Shown here: positions 34,226-43,634 of the stretch, piece after piece | Numbering within the stretch: the first letter of the stretch is position 1 | Layout of the letters: the number at the start of each line of letters is the position of its first letter | Assembly: GCF_030811455.1 (NCBI RefSeq) | Contig: NZ_JAUSQU010000001.1 | Coordinates: forward strand, 9,300,001 to 9,364,000 | Direction: 5' to 3' | From: Streptosporangium lutulentum | Lineage (GTDB): Bacteria; Actinomycetota; Actinomycetes; Streptosporangiales; Streptosporangiaceae | DNA length: 64,000 bases | The notes under the pieces: model-generated | The model's database searches: none | What the model saw: only the letters and a program-made list of their open reading frames with translations | Told to the model about the DNA's origin: nothing | Position numbers and translations under genes: made by a program

Positions 34226-36805
34226 GTGAGAGCAATCCGTAGGTTCACCGTTCGTACCGTCCTGCCTCCTGAGTTGGCCCCCCTCAGTGAGCTTGTGCTT
34301 AATCTGCGCTGGTCGTGGCATCCCGAGACATTGGATCTGTTCGCCGAGGTGGACCCGGCCGTCTGGGAGAGGGTAGGCCAGGATCCGGTCGCCCTGCTCG
34401 GCGCCGTGGAGGCCGGTCGCCTGCGCGAGCTGGCCGCCGATCGCCGTTTCCTCAGACGGCTCGCCGACGCAGCCGACGATCTCCGTGAATACATGACCGC
34501 GCCCAGGTGGTACCAGACCATCTCGGACGCGCCCAAAGGCATCGCCTACTTCTCGCCCGAGTACGGCATCGCCTCCGCCCTCCCACAGTATTCGGGCGGC
34601 CTGGGCATCCTCGCCGGCGACCACCTCAAGGCGGCCAGCGACCTCGGCGTGCCGATCCTGGCGGTCGGCCTGCTGTACCGGCACGGTTACTTCACCCAGT
34701 CTCTCTCGCCCGAGGGCTGGCAGCTGGAGCACTATCCCTCGCTCGACCCCGGTGGCCTGCCGCTGACCCTCCTGAAGGGCGAGGACGGCGAGCCGGTGCG
34801 GGTCACGATCAGTCTGCCCGAGCAGCGCGCGCTGCACGCCCAGGTCTGGGTGGCCCAGGTCGGCCGGGTCCCGCTGCTGCTGCTCGACTCCGACGTGTCC
34901 GAGAACGACGTCGCGGCCCGCGACGTCACCGACCGTCTGTACGGCGGCGGCACCGATCACCGCCTGATGCAGGAACTGCTGCTCGGCGTCGGAGGCGTCC
35001 GCGCCATCCGGGCCTACTGCGAGGCCAGCGGGCACGCGGCCCCCGAGGTGTTCCACACCAACGAGGGGCACGCGGGTTTCCTCGGCCTGGAGCGCATCCG
35101 TGAGCTCACCGAGGCCCGGCTCTCCTTCGACGAGGCCCTGGAGGCGGTCCGCGCCGGGACCGTCTTCACCACCCACACCCCCGTCCCCGCCGGAATCGAC
35201 CGCTTCCCCGCCGAGATGATCGGCCGTCAGTTCGGCGGCGACAACGCGTGGCCCACGGTCCCCGTGGACCGCATCCTGGCGCTCGGCGCCGAGGACGAGC
35301 CGGGCAAGTTCAACATGGCCGCGATGGGCATGCGGCTGGCCCAGCGGGTCAACGGGGTCTCCGAGCTGCACGGCGCGGTGAGCCGGGAGATGTTCCAGGG
35401 CCTGTGGCCGGGATTCGACCTCGACGAGATCCCGATCGGATCCATCACCAACGGCGTGCACGCGCCCACCTGGGTCGGCCGCGAGATCATGGAGCTGGCG
35501 GGAAGAGAGCTGCCCACGCTGGTCGAGCGGGCCCAGGGCTGGGAGAGCGTCAACAAGATCTCCGACGCCGATGTCTGGAGCATCCGCGGACGGCTGCGCA
35601 AGAGGCTGGTCGAGGCGGCCCGCCTGCGGCTCCGCCAGTCGTGGATCAACAGGGGGGCCTCGCCCGCCGAACTCGGCTGGATCGACGACGCGCTCGACCC
35701 CGACGTGCTGACCATCGGATTCGCCCGCCGGGTGCCCTCCTACAAGAGGCTCACCCTGATGCTGGCCCACCCCGACAGGCTCCGCTCGCTGCTGCTCGAC
35801 CCCGACAGGCCGATCCAGATCGTGATCGCGGGCAAGGCCCACCCCGCCGACGAGGGCGGCAAGAAGCTCATCCAGCAGATCGTGAAGTTCGCCGACGCCG
35901 AGGACGTACGGCACCGCGTCATCTTCCTGCCCGACTACGACATGGCCCTCGGCCAGCTGCTCGTCCAGGGCTGCGACGTGTGGTTGAACAACCCCCTCCG
36001 CCCCCTGGAGGCGTGCGGCACGTCCGGCATGAAGGCCGCGCTCAACGGCGGGCTCAACCTGTCGATCCGCGACGGCTGGTGGGACGAGTGGTACGACGGC
36101 ACCAACGGCTGGTCCATTCCCACCGCCGACGGCGTCACCGACCCCGACCGCCGCGACGAGCTGGAGGCCACCGCCCTCTACGACCTGATCGAGCACGAGG
36201 TGGCGGACCGGTTCTACGACCGCACCGACGGCCTGCCCAGGCGCTGGCTGGAGATGGTCCGGCACACCCTGACCACGCTCGGCCCCAAGGTGCTCGCCGG
36301 GCGGATGCTCCGCGACTACGTGGTCGACCTCTACGCTCCGGCCGCCAGGTCGGCGCGCGTCCTGTCGGGCGACGCCTACGAGCAGGCCAAGGGCTTCGCC
36401 GCGTGGAAGCTCCGGGTCGGCCGGGCATGGCCCGGGGTCCGGGTCGAGCACGTGGAGGCCTCGGGCCTGGGAGACACCCCCGAGCTCGGGGCGTCCCTGG
36501 AGCTGAAGGCCATCATCGCCCTCGGCGAGCTGGAGCCCGGCGACGTCCGCGTCCAGGCCGCCTACGGCAGGGTCGGGCTCCACGACGACCTGGTCACCCC
36601 CACCTACTCCGATCTGGCCGTGGAGGCGGACAGCGACGACGGCAGGGCGGTCTTCAGCGGCGCCGTCCCCCTGGATCGCACCGGATCGTTCGGCTACACC
36701 GTCCGGGTCGTCCCCAACCATCCCCTGGTGGCCTCTCCCTCCGAGCTCGGCCTGATCGCGGTGCCGGAGGAGCCCGCGGGAATGACCAACGGCACCCTGC
36801 GCTGA
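34226..36805 (+). CDS. glgP: Alpha-glucan phosphorylase GlgP
   Basis: An 859-residue phosphorylase that releases glucose 1-phosphate from alpha-1,4-glucans. Signatures are YFSPEYGIASALPQYSGGLG near the start, HTNEGHAGFL, TTHTPVPAGIDRFP, GSITNGVHAPTWV, and the PLP-lysine motif EACGTSGMKAALNGGLNLSI. This is the shorter actinobacterial/archaeal-type (DUF3417-containing) phosphorylase. GTG 34226 is the start. It is divergent from glgE-treS-mak, so synthesis and breakdown genes share one control region. Two strong hairpins follow the stop. Confidence 0.97.
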   Translation: MRAIRRFTVRTVLPPELAPLSELVLNLRWSWHPETLDLFAEVDPAVWERVGQDPVALLGAVEAGRLRELAADRRFLRRLADAADDLREYMTAPRWYQTISDAPKGIAYFSPEYGIASALPQYSGGLGILAGDHLKAASDLGVPILAVGLLYRHGYFTQSLSPEGWQLEHYPSLDPGGLPLTLLKGEDGEPVRVTISLPEQRALHAQVWVAQVGRVPLLLLDSDVSENDVAARDVTDRLYGGGTDHRLMQELLLGVGGVRAIRAYCEASGHAAPEVFHTNEGHAGFLGLERIRELTEARLSFDEALEAVRAGTVFTTHTPVPAGIDRFPAEMIGRQFGGDNAWPTVPVDRILALGAEDEPGKFNMAAMGMRLAQRVNGVSELHGAVSREMFQGLWPGFDLDEIPIGSITNGVHAPTWVGREIMELAGRELPTLVERAQGWESVNKISDADVWSIRGRLRKRLVEAARLRLRQSWINRGASPAELGWIDDALDPDVLTIGFARRVPSYKRLTLMLAHPDRLRSLLLDPDRPIQIVIAGKAHPADEGGKKLIQQIVKFADAEDVRHRVIFLPDYDMALGQLLVQGCDVWLNNPLRPLEACGTSGMKAALNGGLNLSIRDGWWDEWYDGTNGWSIPTADGVTDPDRRDELEATALYDLIEHEVADRFYDRTDGLPRRWLEMVRHTLTTLGPKVLAGRMLRDYVVDLYAPAARSARVLSGDAYEQAKGFAAWKLRVGRAWPGVRVEHVEASGLGDTPELGASLELKAIIALGELEPGDVRVQAAYGRVGLHDDLVTPTYSDLAVEADSDDGRAVFSGAVPLDRTGSFGYTVRVVPNHPLVASPSELGLIAVPEEPAGMTNGTLR

Positions 36806-36813
36806 CCCGAGGG

Positions 36814-36843
36814 CTCGTGGAGGTCCGCCGGGACCTCCACGAG
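36814..36843. terminator. Terminator hairpin after glgP
   Basis: A perfect 13-bp stem (CTCGTGGAGGTCC and its inverse) with a 4-nt GCCG loop begins 8 bp after the glgP stop. There is no U-tract, which is normal for actinobacterial terminators. It lies between convergent genes and can act on both strands. Confidence 0.75.
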
Positions 36844-36863
36844 CCCCGGCGGACTTTCGCGGA

Positions 36864-36893
36864 CCTCCACGAGGTTCGCGGACCTCGTGGAGG
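36864..36893. terminator. Second terminator-like hairpin
   Basis: A perfect 11-bp stem (CCTCCACGAGG and its inverse) around an 8-nt loop. Its arms repeat those of the preceding hairpin in opposite order, so alternative pairings between the two are possible. It serves the convergent glgP/amidase junction. Confidence 0.6.
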
Positions 36894-36969
36894 CTTCACG
36901 AACCTCAGAGGACTTCGCGGACCTCGGGAGATCGGGGCGTCGGGAAGGCGGGGTGAGGGGAGTGGGGTG

Positions 36970-38958
36970 TCAGGAGAGCGACACCTTCACGTCGTCGGCC
37001 TTGACGAACATCACCCGGTGGCCGAACTGGATCTGGTAGTACCGCAGCTTGCCCCGGACCATCCGATGCTGTGAGGTGTCGAAGGTCACCGCCCGGTAGT
37101 ACTCGCTCTCGGCGGCCTGCCCGAGGGTGTAGCGCTCGCCCGCCGAGAACGTGTACTGCAGCGGGGTGATCGCCTGCACCGGCACGTCCGCCGGGTAGGC
37201 CTCGGGCTCCGGATACGCCCTGCCGTACACCGGGACGCTCGTGAGTCCCGGCCGGGGCGTCACCACCAGGCCGGGAGAGGGGACCGCCGTGGGGTGGTCG
37301 GCGGGGTTGTGGAACCAGGCCTTCTGGCCGAGATACCAGATCGCCGTCCAGTCTCCCCGCCGGTCGGCCACCGCGTATCGCTGGCCGGTGGCGGCGCGGG
37401 CGCTGTGATCGTAGACGCTGTAGAGCGATTCGCCGGTCGGGTGCTTGCCGATGTCCTTGACCAGCGGGGCGTCCTCGCGCGGCTCGGTGCGCAGCCATAC
37501 CGAGGAGGAGCCGTGCGGCGGGCAGGCGGCCGACGGGTTGGCGCTGTCGCAGCCGTAGTAGTAGGGCCGGTGGGTGTCGTAATCCGGCAGGATCATCACC
37601 GATCCCGACTTCTGGCCGCCCGTGGAGCGCAGCGGCTTGCCGAGCAGTTCGAAGTAGTGGGCCCAGTCCCAGAAGGGGCCTGGGTCCTCGTGCATGCCGG
37701 AGACGGTGCTCGGCAGGGTGCCCGGCACGTTGTCGTGGCCGAGGATGTGCGCGCGGTCCAGCGGGACGCGGTGGCGCTGGGCCAGGTAGCGCACCAGCTT
37801 GGCCGAGGTGCGGTACATCGCCTCGGTGTACCAGGCGCCGCCCTGGGCGAGGAAGCCCTCGTGCTCCAGGCCGATGGACTTGGAGTTGACGTACCAGTTG
37901 CCGGCGTGCCAGGCGACGTCCTTGGTCTTCACGTGCTGGGCGATGTGCCCGTCCTGGGAGCGCAGCGTGTAGTGCCAGCTCACGTAGGTGGGGTCCTGCA
38001 CCAGCCTGAGCGTGGGTTCGTACAGCGTCTCCGTGTCGTGGATGACGATGTAGTCGATCTTCTGGTTCGACGGCCGGTCGGACAGGTCGTGGTTGCCGTA
38101 GTCGCCGGCGCCGAACTCCGCGTAGGGGGCGGGAATCCACTCGCAGGAGATCGTGGGCGGGCACTCGACGCCGTTTCCTCCGGCCTTCCGGAGGCCCAGC
38201 CGGTGCAGCCACCTCTCCAGCGGGCGCAGGTCCGGTACGGCCCGCAGCCGCACGTGGTGGCCGTCGCCGGTGACCCTGTCGGCGCCGGAGCGGATCGTGG
38301 CGTAGACCTCGTCCGCGAACGCCTTGGCCGCGCTCTCGTCGGACGCTCCGGAGTATCGCGCCACGGCTCCGTACCAGGCGGCGGGGTCGCCGCCGAGCGG
38401 GGCGCCCAGCTGCCTCTGGTAGTCGGCCAGCAGGGCGGCGCCCCCGCGGATGTTGGCCGCGTCGTCCTCGCGCAGCCTCTCCCTGCTCTCGCCGGTCAGC
38501 TCCGCCGCGCGCTCCAGCGTGCGCAGAGAGGCGGGGATCTTCGCGGGGGCGGCCGTCTCCACGGGATGTCTGGCCGCCCGCGCGTCGTCGCCGCGGGGAT
38601 CCTCGTCGGGGCCGGTGTGGTGCTGAGGGGTACGCGGCAGGGCGGCGACGTCGGTCAGGTGCATCGGGCCGAAGCCCCCGGAGGTGCTGGGCAGGCCGGC
38701 GTTGGCGTCCCAGCGCGACTGCAGGTAGGAGACGCCGAGCAGGATGTCCTCGGGCACGTCGTAGGCCTCGGCCGCCTCGGCGAAGGCCGCCTGCCGGTCG
38801 CCGGGCGCGGTCCGGGCCTGGGAGCCGGCGGAGCCGGCCACGGGGGCGCCGGTCAGGGGGCCGGTCAAGGTGCCGGCGGAGGCGGGTTGTATCAGGGCGA
38901 GGCCGCCGACGGCCACGATGGCCGCGACCGCCGAGCGGAGCGAGATCGATCGTCGCAT
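36970..38958 (-). CDS. Secreted N-acetylmuramoyl-L-alanine amidase with SLT-like N-terminus
   Basis: A 662-residue exported peptidoglycan hydrolase starting at ATG 38958 behind GGAG. Residues 1-28 are a Sec signal peptide (RRSISLRSAVAAIVAVGG, then PASAG). Residues about 55-215 resemble a lytic-transglycosylase domain (LLGVSYLQSRWDAN, GGFGPMHLTD). An amidase_2 (T4-lysozyme-like) domain at about 290-450 has zinc-ligand histidines in YIVIHDTETLYEPT, IGLEHEGFL and ILGHDNVPGTLPS. The C-terminal 200 residues contain SH3-like segments (VWLRTEPREDAPLV, WYLGQKAWFHNP). It probably cuts cell-wall stem peptides. It lies among glucan genes without an obvious functional link. Confidence 0.9.
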   Translation of the reverse strand: MRRSISLRSAVAAIVAVGGLALIQPASAGTLTGPLTGAPVAGSAGSQARTAPGDRQAAFAEAAEAYDVPEDILLGVSYLQSRWDANAGLPSTSGGFGPMHLTDVAALPRTPQHHTGPDEDPRGDDARAARHPVETAAPAKIPASLRTLERAAELTGESRERLREDDAANIRGGAALLADYQRQLGAPLGGDPAAWYGAVARYSGASDESAAKAFADEVYATIRSGADRVTGDGHHVRLRAVPDLRPLERWLHRLGLRKAGGNGVECPPTISCEWIPAPYAEFGAGDYGNHDLSDRPSNQKIDYIVIHDTETLYEPTLRLVQDPTYVSWHYTLRSQDGHIAQHVKTKDVAWHAGNWYVNSKSIGLEHEGFLAQGGAWYTEAMYRTSAKLVRYLAQRHRVPLDRAHILGHDNVPGTLPSTVSGMHEDPGPFWDWAHYFELLGKPLRSTGGQKSGSVMILPDYDTHRPYYYGCDSANPSAACPPHGSSSVWLRTEPREDAPLVKDIGKHPTGESLYSVYDHSARAATGQRYAVADRRGDWTAIWYLGQKAWFHNPADHPTAVPSPGLVVTPRPGLTSVPVYGRAYPEPEAYPADVPVQAITPLQYTFSAGERYTLGQAAESEYYRAVTFDTSQHRMVRGKLRYYQIQFGHRVMFVKADDVKVSLS

Positions 38959-39350
38959 GGGGGCTCCTGGACTGGGGGATCCGGTGCAGTCAGACTGCGA
39001 AGTAAAGATCGCGCTGTCAATGTCTTTCTTCATATTCGCGGTCTCTGAAGAAGGATTTCTTCACCAATCGGATGGATCTCCCTCGTGGACGGCCGGGCGG
39101 ACCCGCGATCGGGCCCACGGCGCCCGGCCCGGCCGGTCCGGCGAGCCCGCGACGGTGAACGCGGTGATCCGCGCCCTTTCCGCGAGGGGGTTCCGGCCGG
39201 TCGCCGGGGGTAGGCGGGAGTGGAGCGCCGAAGGATTCCCGCAGGTCAGGGGAGGGTGGGCGCTACGGCCAAAGGGCCGATTTTGTTCCTCTCTGTCCGT
39301 TTTGGGAAAGGTATGAGAGGCGGGGCAACTCACGAATTCTGGAGACGACG
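38959..39350. other. Divergent intergenic region, amidase / debranching enzyme
   Basis: About 390 bp holding the promoters of the amidase (minus) and debranching enzyme (plus). The AT-richer segment at 39000-39070 is the likely minus-strand promoter zone. No gene or clear operator was recognised. Confidence 0.4.
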
Positions 39351-41471
39351 TTGACTGCCTGGACATTCGAAGGCCAGCCCGATCCGCTGGGCGACAGTAC
39401 GGTCACCCTCGTGGAGGGTGGGTCGTTCTGCGTGTGCGCGCGCAACGGCGACATCCTGCAGGGGGGCGCGCAGGGGGTCTACTACGCCGACACCCGGTTG
39501 CTGTCGCGCTGGGAGCTGCGGGTGGACGACTGCCCCGTCGAGGCGCTTCGCGTGCTCACGGGCGAGCCGTACCACGCGACGTTCCTCGGCAGGGCCGGTC
39601 CTCGCCCGGGACGGGCGGACAGCACCCTGCTCGTGATCAGGGAACTCTACGTCGGCGGAGGTCTTCGCGAGGACCTGGTCCTGCGCAACCTGGCCAACGA
39701 ACCGGCCGGATGCCTGGTCGACATGCACGTCGGCTCCGACGTGGCCGGTCTGTTCGAGGTGAAGACGGGCCGGGTACGGCACGTGGCCGACGTGGAGACG
39801 ACCGCCGACAGGTCGGGGCTGCTGATCGTCTCCGCCACCCGGCGCCGCGGGACCAGGATCGTGGCCGACCCCCCGCCGTTCGCCATGCCGGGCAAGATCA
39901 CCTTCCGGGTCGTCGTCCCCGCGCGAGGGGAGTGGACCGCCAGCCTGCAGGTCAACCCCATCCTGGAAGGGGAGGAGTCACCCGCCTGGTTCTCCACCCA
40001 CCACCCGCTCGAACACGCCGAGCCCGCCAGGCGCCGTGCCGACTGGGAGCGGCTCAGCTCGACCATCGCCACCTCCAACCGCGCCTTCTCCCAGCTCCTG
40101 CACCGGTCCAGGGAGGATCTCGGAGCGCTGCGGATATTCGAGCCCGGCATGCCCGACGAGCCGCCGACGATCGCCGCGGGCGCGCCGTGGTTCATGACCC
40201 TGTTCGGCCGCGACTCGCTGCTGGCCTCGTGGATGGCGCTGCCGCTGGACCAGTCGCTGTCGGTCGGCACCCTGCGCCGCCTGGCCCGGCTGCAGGGCGC
40301 CGTCGACTCCCCGCTGACCGAGGAGGAGCCGGGCAAGATCTTGCACGAGCTCCGTTTCGGGCCGCAGTGCGCCGACTCGGCGTACGACGGCCGCGCCTAC
40401 TACGGCTCGGTGGACTCCACCCCGCTGTTCGTGATGCTCCTGGGCGAGCTGCGCCGGTGGGGCGTGCACGAGGAGGTGGTCGAGGAGCTCATGCCGTACG
40501 CCGACGCCGCCCTCGGCTGGATCCGCAGATCCGCCGACCCGTTCCTGACCTATCGCCGCAAGACCGACCACGGCCTGGTCAACCAGGGATGGAAGGACTC
40601 CTTCGACGCCGTCAACTTCGCCGACGGCACCCTCGCCCGCGCGCCCATCGCCCTGGCCGAGGTCCAGGGTTACGTCTACGACGCCTACATCGCCCGCGCC
40701 TACATCGCCCACGACGCCGGTGACAGCGCGCTGGAGGAGCAGTGGACCGCCCACGCGACGCGGATCCGGGAGGAGTTCAACGAGCGGTTCTGGCTGCCCG
40801 ACCGGGGCTACTACGCCATCGGCCTCGACAACACCGGACGCCCCATCGACAGCCTCGCCTCCAACATGGGGCACTGCCTGTGGACCGGCATCGTGGACGA
40901 GGACAAGGCCGTCTCCGTCGCCGAGTGCCTGCTCTCACCGGAGATGTTCACCGGATACGGCGTGCGCACCCTCGCCTCCGACATGGGGGCCTACAACCCG
41001 ATGAGCTACCACAACGGCTCGGTCTGGCCGCACGACAACGCCCTGATCGCCGCGGGCCTGATGCGGTACGGCTTCGCGAAGGAGGCGCAGCGGATCGTGT
41101 ACGGCCTGCTGGACGCGGCCGAGTCCTTCGGCTGGCGGCTGCCGGAGCTGTTCTGCGGGTTCGACCGGGCCGAGTTCGCCAAGCCGGTGCCGTATCCCAC
41201 CTCGTCCTCTCCGCAGGCCTGGGCCTCCGCGAGCCCCATCCAGCTGGTCCGGACCCTTCTCCGCCTTGAGCCGTGCGTTCCCTACGGCCGGGTGCGCCTC
41301 GATCCTATCGGGCTGGAGAGCATGCGCATCGCGGGACTCCCGCTCGCGGGCTCCCGGGTCACGATCGACGTGGGCGACGAAGGCGTCTCCGTCACCGGGC
41401 TGCCGGAAGGGATCACGCTGCTCAAGGAACCACGTAGTCCCACACCGCTCGCTCCGTCACAGATCCGATAA
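39351..41471 (+). CDS. Glycogen debranching enzyme / amylo-alpha-1,6-glucosidase
   Basis: A 706-residue enzyme starting at TTG 39351 behind GGAG. The N-terminal GDE_N domain (VTLVEGGSFCVCARNGDI onward, DTRLLSRWEL) is followed by an (alpha/alpha)6 barrel of the amylo-alpha-1,6-glucosidase/GH133-like group (GAPWFMTLFGRDSLLASWM, NQGWKDSFDAVNFADG, SYHNGSVWPHDNALIAAGL). It would remove alpha-1,6 branches and complement GlgP in glucan breakdown. It is followed 71 bp later by a GT4 gene on the same strand, a neighbour pair seen in other actinobacteria. Confidence 0.92.
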   Translation: MTAWTFEGQPDPLGDSTVTLVEGGSFCVCARNGDILQGGAQGVYYADTRLLSRWELRVDDCPVEALRVLTGEPYHATFLGRAGPRPGRADSTLLVIRELYVGGGLREDLVLRNLANEPAGCLVDMHVGSDVAGLFEVKTGRVRHVADVETTADRSGLLIVSATRRRGTRIVADPPPFAMPGKITFRVVVPARGEWTASLQVNPILEGEESPAWFSTHHPLEHAEPARRRADWERLSSTIATSNRAFSQLLHRSREDLGALRIFEPGMPDEPPTIAAGAPWFMTLFGRDSLLASWMALPLDQSLSVGTLRRLARLQGAVDSPLTEEEPGKILHELRFGPQCADSAYDGRAYYGSVDSTPLFVMLLGELRRWGVHEEVVEELMPYADAALGWIRRSADPFLTYRRKTDHGLVNQGWKDSFDAVNFADGTLARAPIALAEVQGYVYDAYIARAYIAHDAGDSALEEQWTAHATRIREEFNERFWLPDRGYYAIGLDNTGRPIDSLASNMGHCLWTGIVDEDKAVSVAECLLSPEMFTGYGVRTLASDMGAYNPMSYHNGSVWPHDNALIAAGLMRYGFAKEAQRIVYGLLDAAESFGWRLPELFCGFDRAEFAKPVPYPTSSSPQAWASASPIQLVRTLLRLEPCVPYGRVRLDPIGLESMRIAGLPLAGSRVTIDVGDEGVSVTGLPEGITLLKEPRSPTPLAPSQIR

Positions 41472-41542
41472 CCACAGATCCGACAACCCCTCGGCTATCC
41501 CCTCGATCGTCCCAATCCGAAGATTTTCGAGGCGAGGTTGAC

Positions 41543-42655
41543 ATGGCTTCTCCAGATGTTCACCGATGGGCCGAGGGGATGCGCATCGTGATGGTCGCAC
41601 CGCCCTGGTACGACGTGCCTCCCCAGGGGTACGGGGGCATCGAGGCGATGGTGGCCGAGCTGATCGCCGGGCTGGCCCGGCGCGGGCACGACGTCACCCT
41701 GATCGGGGCGGGCGCGTCCGGCACCCCCGCGCGTTTCCTGCCCACCTACGCACAGGCGCCCTCGGAGCGGATCGGGGAGTCGATGCCCGAGGTCCTGCAC
41801 GCGGCCAAGGCGTACAACATGATCCTGAAGCTCGACGCCGACATCATCCACGACCATTCGCTGGCCGGGCCGCTGACCGCCCCCGGGCAGATCGCGCCGA
41901 CCGTGGTCACCTGTCACGGAGAGGTGGACGGCGAGCTCGGCCAGTACTACCGGGTGCTCAACGAGACCGTGTCACTCGTCGGCATCTCCGAGGCCCAGCG
42001 GCGGATCGCCCCCGACCTGAGCTGGGAGGGGGTGGTCTACAACGCCGTCGACGTCTCCTCCTTTCCCTTCAGGGGGCACAAGGAGGACTGGGTCCTGTGG
42101 CTCGGCAGGTTCAACGAGGACAAGGGCGCGCACCTGGCCATCGACGCCGCCCGAGCCGCCGGACGGCGAATCCTGCTCGCGGGCAAGCTCACCGAGCCGG
42201 TGGAGCACGAGTACTTCGAACGGTGCGTCAGACCCCGGCTCGGTCCCGACGCCGAGTACGTCGGCCAGGCCGACGCCGCCCGCAAGCGCGAACTGCTGGC
42301 CACGGCCCGCTGCCTGCTCTTCCCTATCCTGTGGGAGGAGCCGTTCGGCATGGTCATGATCGAGGCCATGGCCTGCGGAACCCCCGTGGTCGCCCTCGGC
42401 AGGGGGTCCGTGCCCGAGGTGGTCGTGGACGGGATCACCGGGTTCATCCGGAACGATCCGTCGGAGCTCCCCGAGGCCATCCACGCGGTCGGCGCGCTCG
42501 ATCCCCGGCACAGCCGGGCCCATGTCGCGCGCTGCTTCGACGTCGAGGTGATGGCCCGCGGATACGAGGCGATCTACCGCAAGGTGATCGCAGGTCTGGC
42601 CACGCGCCCCGGGAGGGGCGAGGAAATCGGGGATCTGACGCTGCCCGTCAACTAG
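41543..42655 (+). CDS. GT4 family glycosyltransferase
   Basis: A 370-residue GT-B glycosyltransferase. The N-terminal MRIVMVAPPWYDVPPQGYGG and the donor-site motif EEPFGMVMIEAMACGTPVVA (the E-x7-E of GT4) are clear, and LWLGRFNEDKGAHLAIDAA begins the C-terminal Rossmann domain. ATG 41543 is taken; ATG 41579 matches the conserved family start and is an alternative. It probably transfers sugar from a nucleotide donor to a glucan, lipid or small acceptor. Position after the debranching enzyme suggests a role in alpha-glucan or trehalose-type metabolism, which is unproven. Confidence 0.92.
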   Translation: MASPDVHRWAEGMRIVMVAPPWYDVPPQGYGGIEAMVAELIAGLARRGHDVTLIGAGASGTPARFLPTYAQAPSERIGESMPEVLHAAKAYNMILKLDADIIHDHSLAGPLTAPGQIAPTVVTCHGEVDGELGQYYRVLNETVSLVGISEAQRRIAPDLSWEGVVYNAVDVSSFPFRGHKEDWVLWLGRFNEDKGAHLAIDAARAAGRRILLAGKLTEPVEHEYFERCVRPRLGPDAEYVGQADAARKRELLATARCLLFPILWEEPFGMVMIEAMACGTPVVALGRGSVPEVVVDGITGFIRNDPSELPEAIHAVGALDPRHSRAHVARCFDVEVMARGYEAIYRKVIAGLATRPGRGEEIGDLTLPVN

Positions 42656-42789
42656 AACGAGCCCTATGTTGGACCACGGCATCCTCGCGTGACCGGGCGC
42701 CGGCGTGAGTGCGCGCGCCGGGCGGCTCGGCGCGGTGCGTCGACGGTGCCGGGCACGTTCGATAACGGAGTTTTGGCGGAAGGACTTTC

Positions 42790-43560
42790 ATGGGTGAGTT
42801 CGTGCGGGTGGAGACGGCTGACGGGATCGCGACGATCAGGCTCGATCGGCCGAAGATGAACGCGCTCAACCGGCAGGTCCAGCTGGAGATCGCCGACTGC
42901 GCGCGGCAGGTGGACGCCGACCCTGACGTGTACGCCGTGGTCGTCTACGGAGGGAAGGTCTTCGCGGCGGGTGCCGACATCAAGGAGATGGCCGACATGT
43001 CCTATGCCGACATGGTGACCCACTCGGGGGTGCTGCAAGACTGCTTCACCGCGGTCGCGAAGATCGGGAAGCCGGTCGTCGCGGCCGTGACCGGCTACGC
43101 CCTCGGCGGCGGCTGCGAGCTCGCCCTGTGCGCCGACGTCCGGATCGCCGGTGAGTCGGCGAAGCTCGGCCAGCCGGAGATCCTGCTGGGCATCATCCCC
43201 GGCGCGGGAGGCACCCAGAGGCTGCCCCGGCTGGTCGGTCCCGCGAAGGCCAAGGACCTCATCTTCACCGGCCGTCACGTGTCCGCCGACGAGGCGCTGC
43301 GGATCGGCCTGGTGGACAAGGTCGTCCCCGACGACGACGTCTACGCCGAGGCCGTCGCCTACGCCGCCCGGTTCGCCGGTGGCCCCGCCCTGGCCCTGCG
43401 CGCCGCGAAGCAGGCCGTCGACCACGGACTCGAAGCCGATCTCGCCACCGGCCTTGAGATCGAGCGCCTGCAGTTCTCGGGCCTTTTCGCCACCGACGAC
43501 GCCAGGATCGGAATGAAGGCGTTCGCGGAGAAGTCCAAGGCCACGTTCACCGGCCGCTGA
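42790..43560 (+). CDS. Enoyl-CoA hydratase/isomerase
   Basis: A 256-residue crotonase-fold enzyme. The first oxyanion segment is KVFAAGADIKEMADMSYADM and the second is GYALGGGCELALCADVRIAG. The glutamates of the hydratase pair are in EILLGIIPGAGGTQRLPRL and nearby. Expected to hydrate trans-2-enoyl-CoA in fatty-acid beta-oxidation. ATG 42790 is preceded by GGAAGGA. It stands alone with a gap of 134 bp from the glycosyltransferase. Confidence 0.95.
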   Translation: MGEFVRVETADGIATIRLDRPKMNALNRQVQLEIADCARQVDADPDVYAVVVYGGKVFAAGADIKEMADMSYADMVTHSGVLQDCFTAVAKIGKPVVAAVTGYALGGGCELALCADVRIAGESAKLGQPEILLGIIPGAGGTQRLPRLVGPAKAKDLIFTGRHVSADEALRIGLVDKVVPDDDVYAEAVAYAARFAGGPALALRAAKQAVDHGLEADLATGLEIERLQFSGLFATDDARIGMKAFAEKSKATFTGR

Positions 43561-43634
43561 CCCGTTCGCGGAGCCCGGATGAGCTGCTGGATTTAGTCGG
43601 TTTTGTGCGTGACTTGCCGGTATTGTGCCGAATT

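Noticed and set aside
34211..36721. An 836-codon open frame antisense to glgP
   Set aside because: Typical antisense shadow of a GC3-rich gene; low-complexity Gly/Val/Gln composition and no motifs, while the sense strand is an unmistakable phosphorylase.
36810..36930. Possible short CRISPR or phage attachment repeats
   Set aside because: The repeats are arms of two perfect hairpins placed after a stop codon, which fits terminators.
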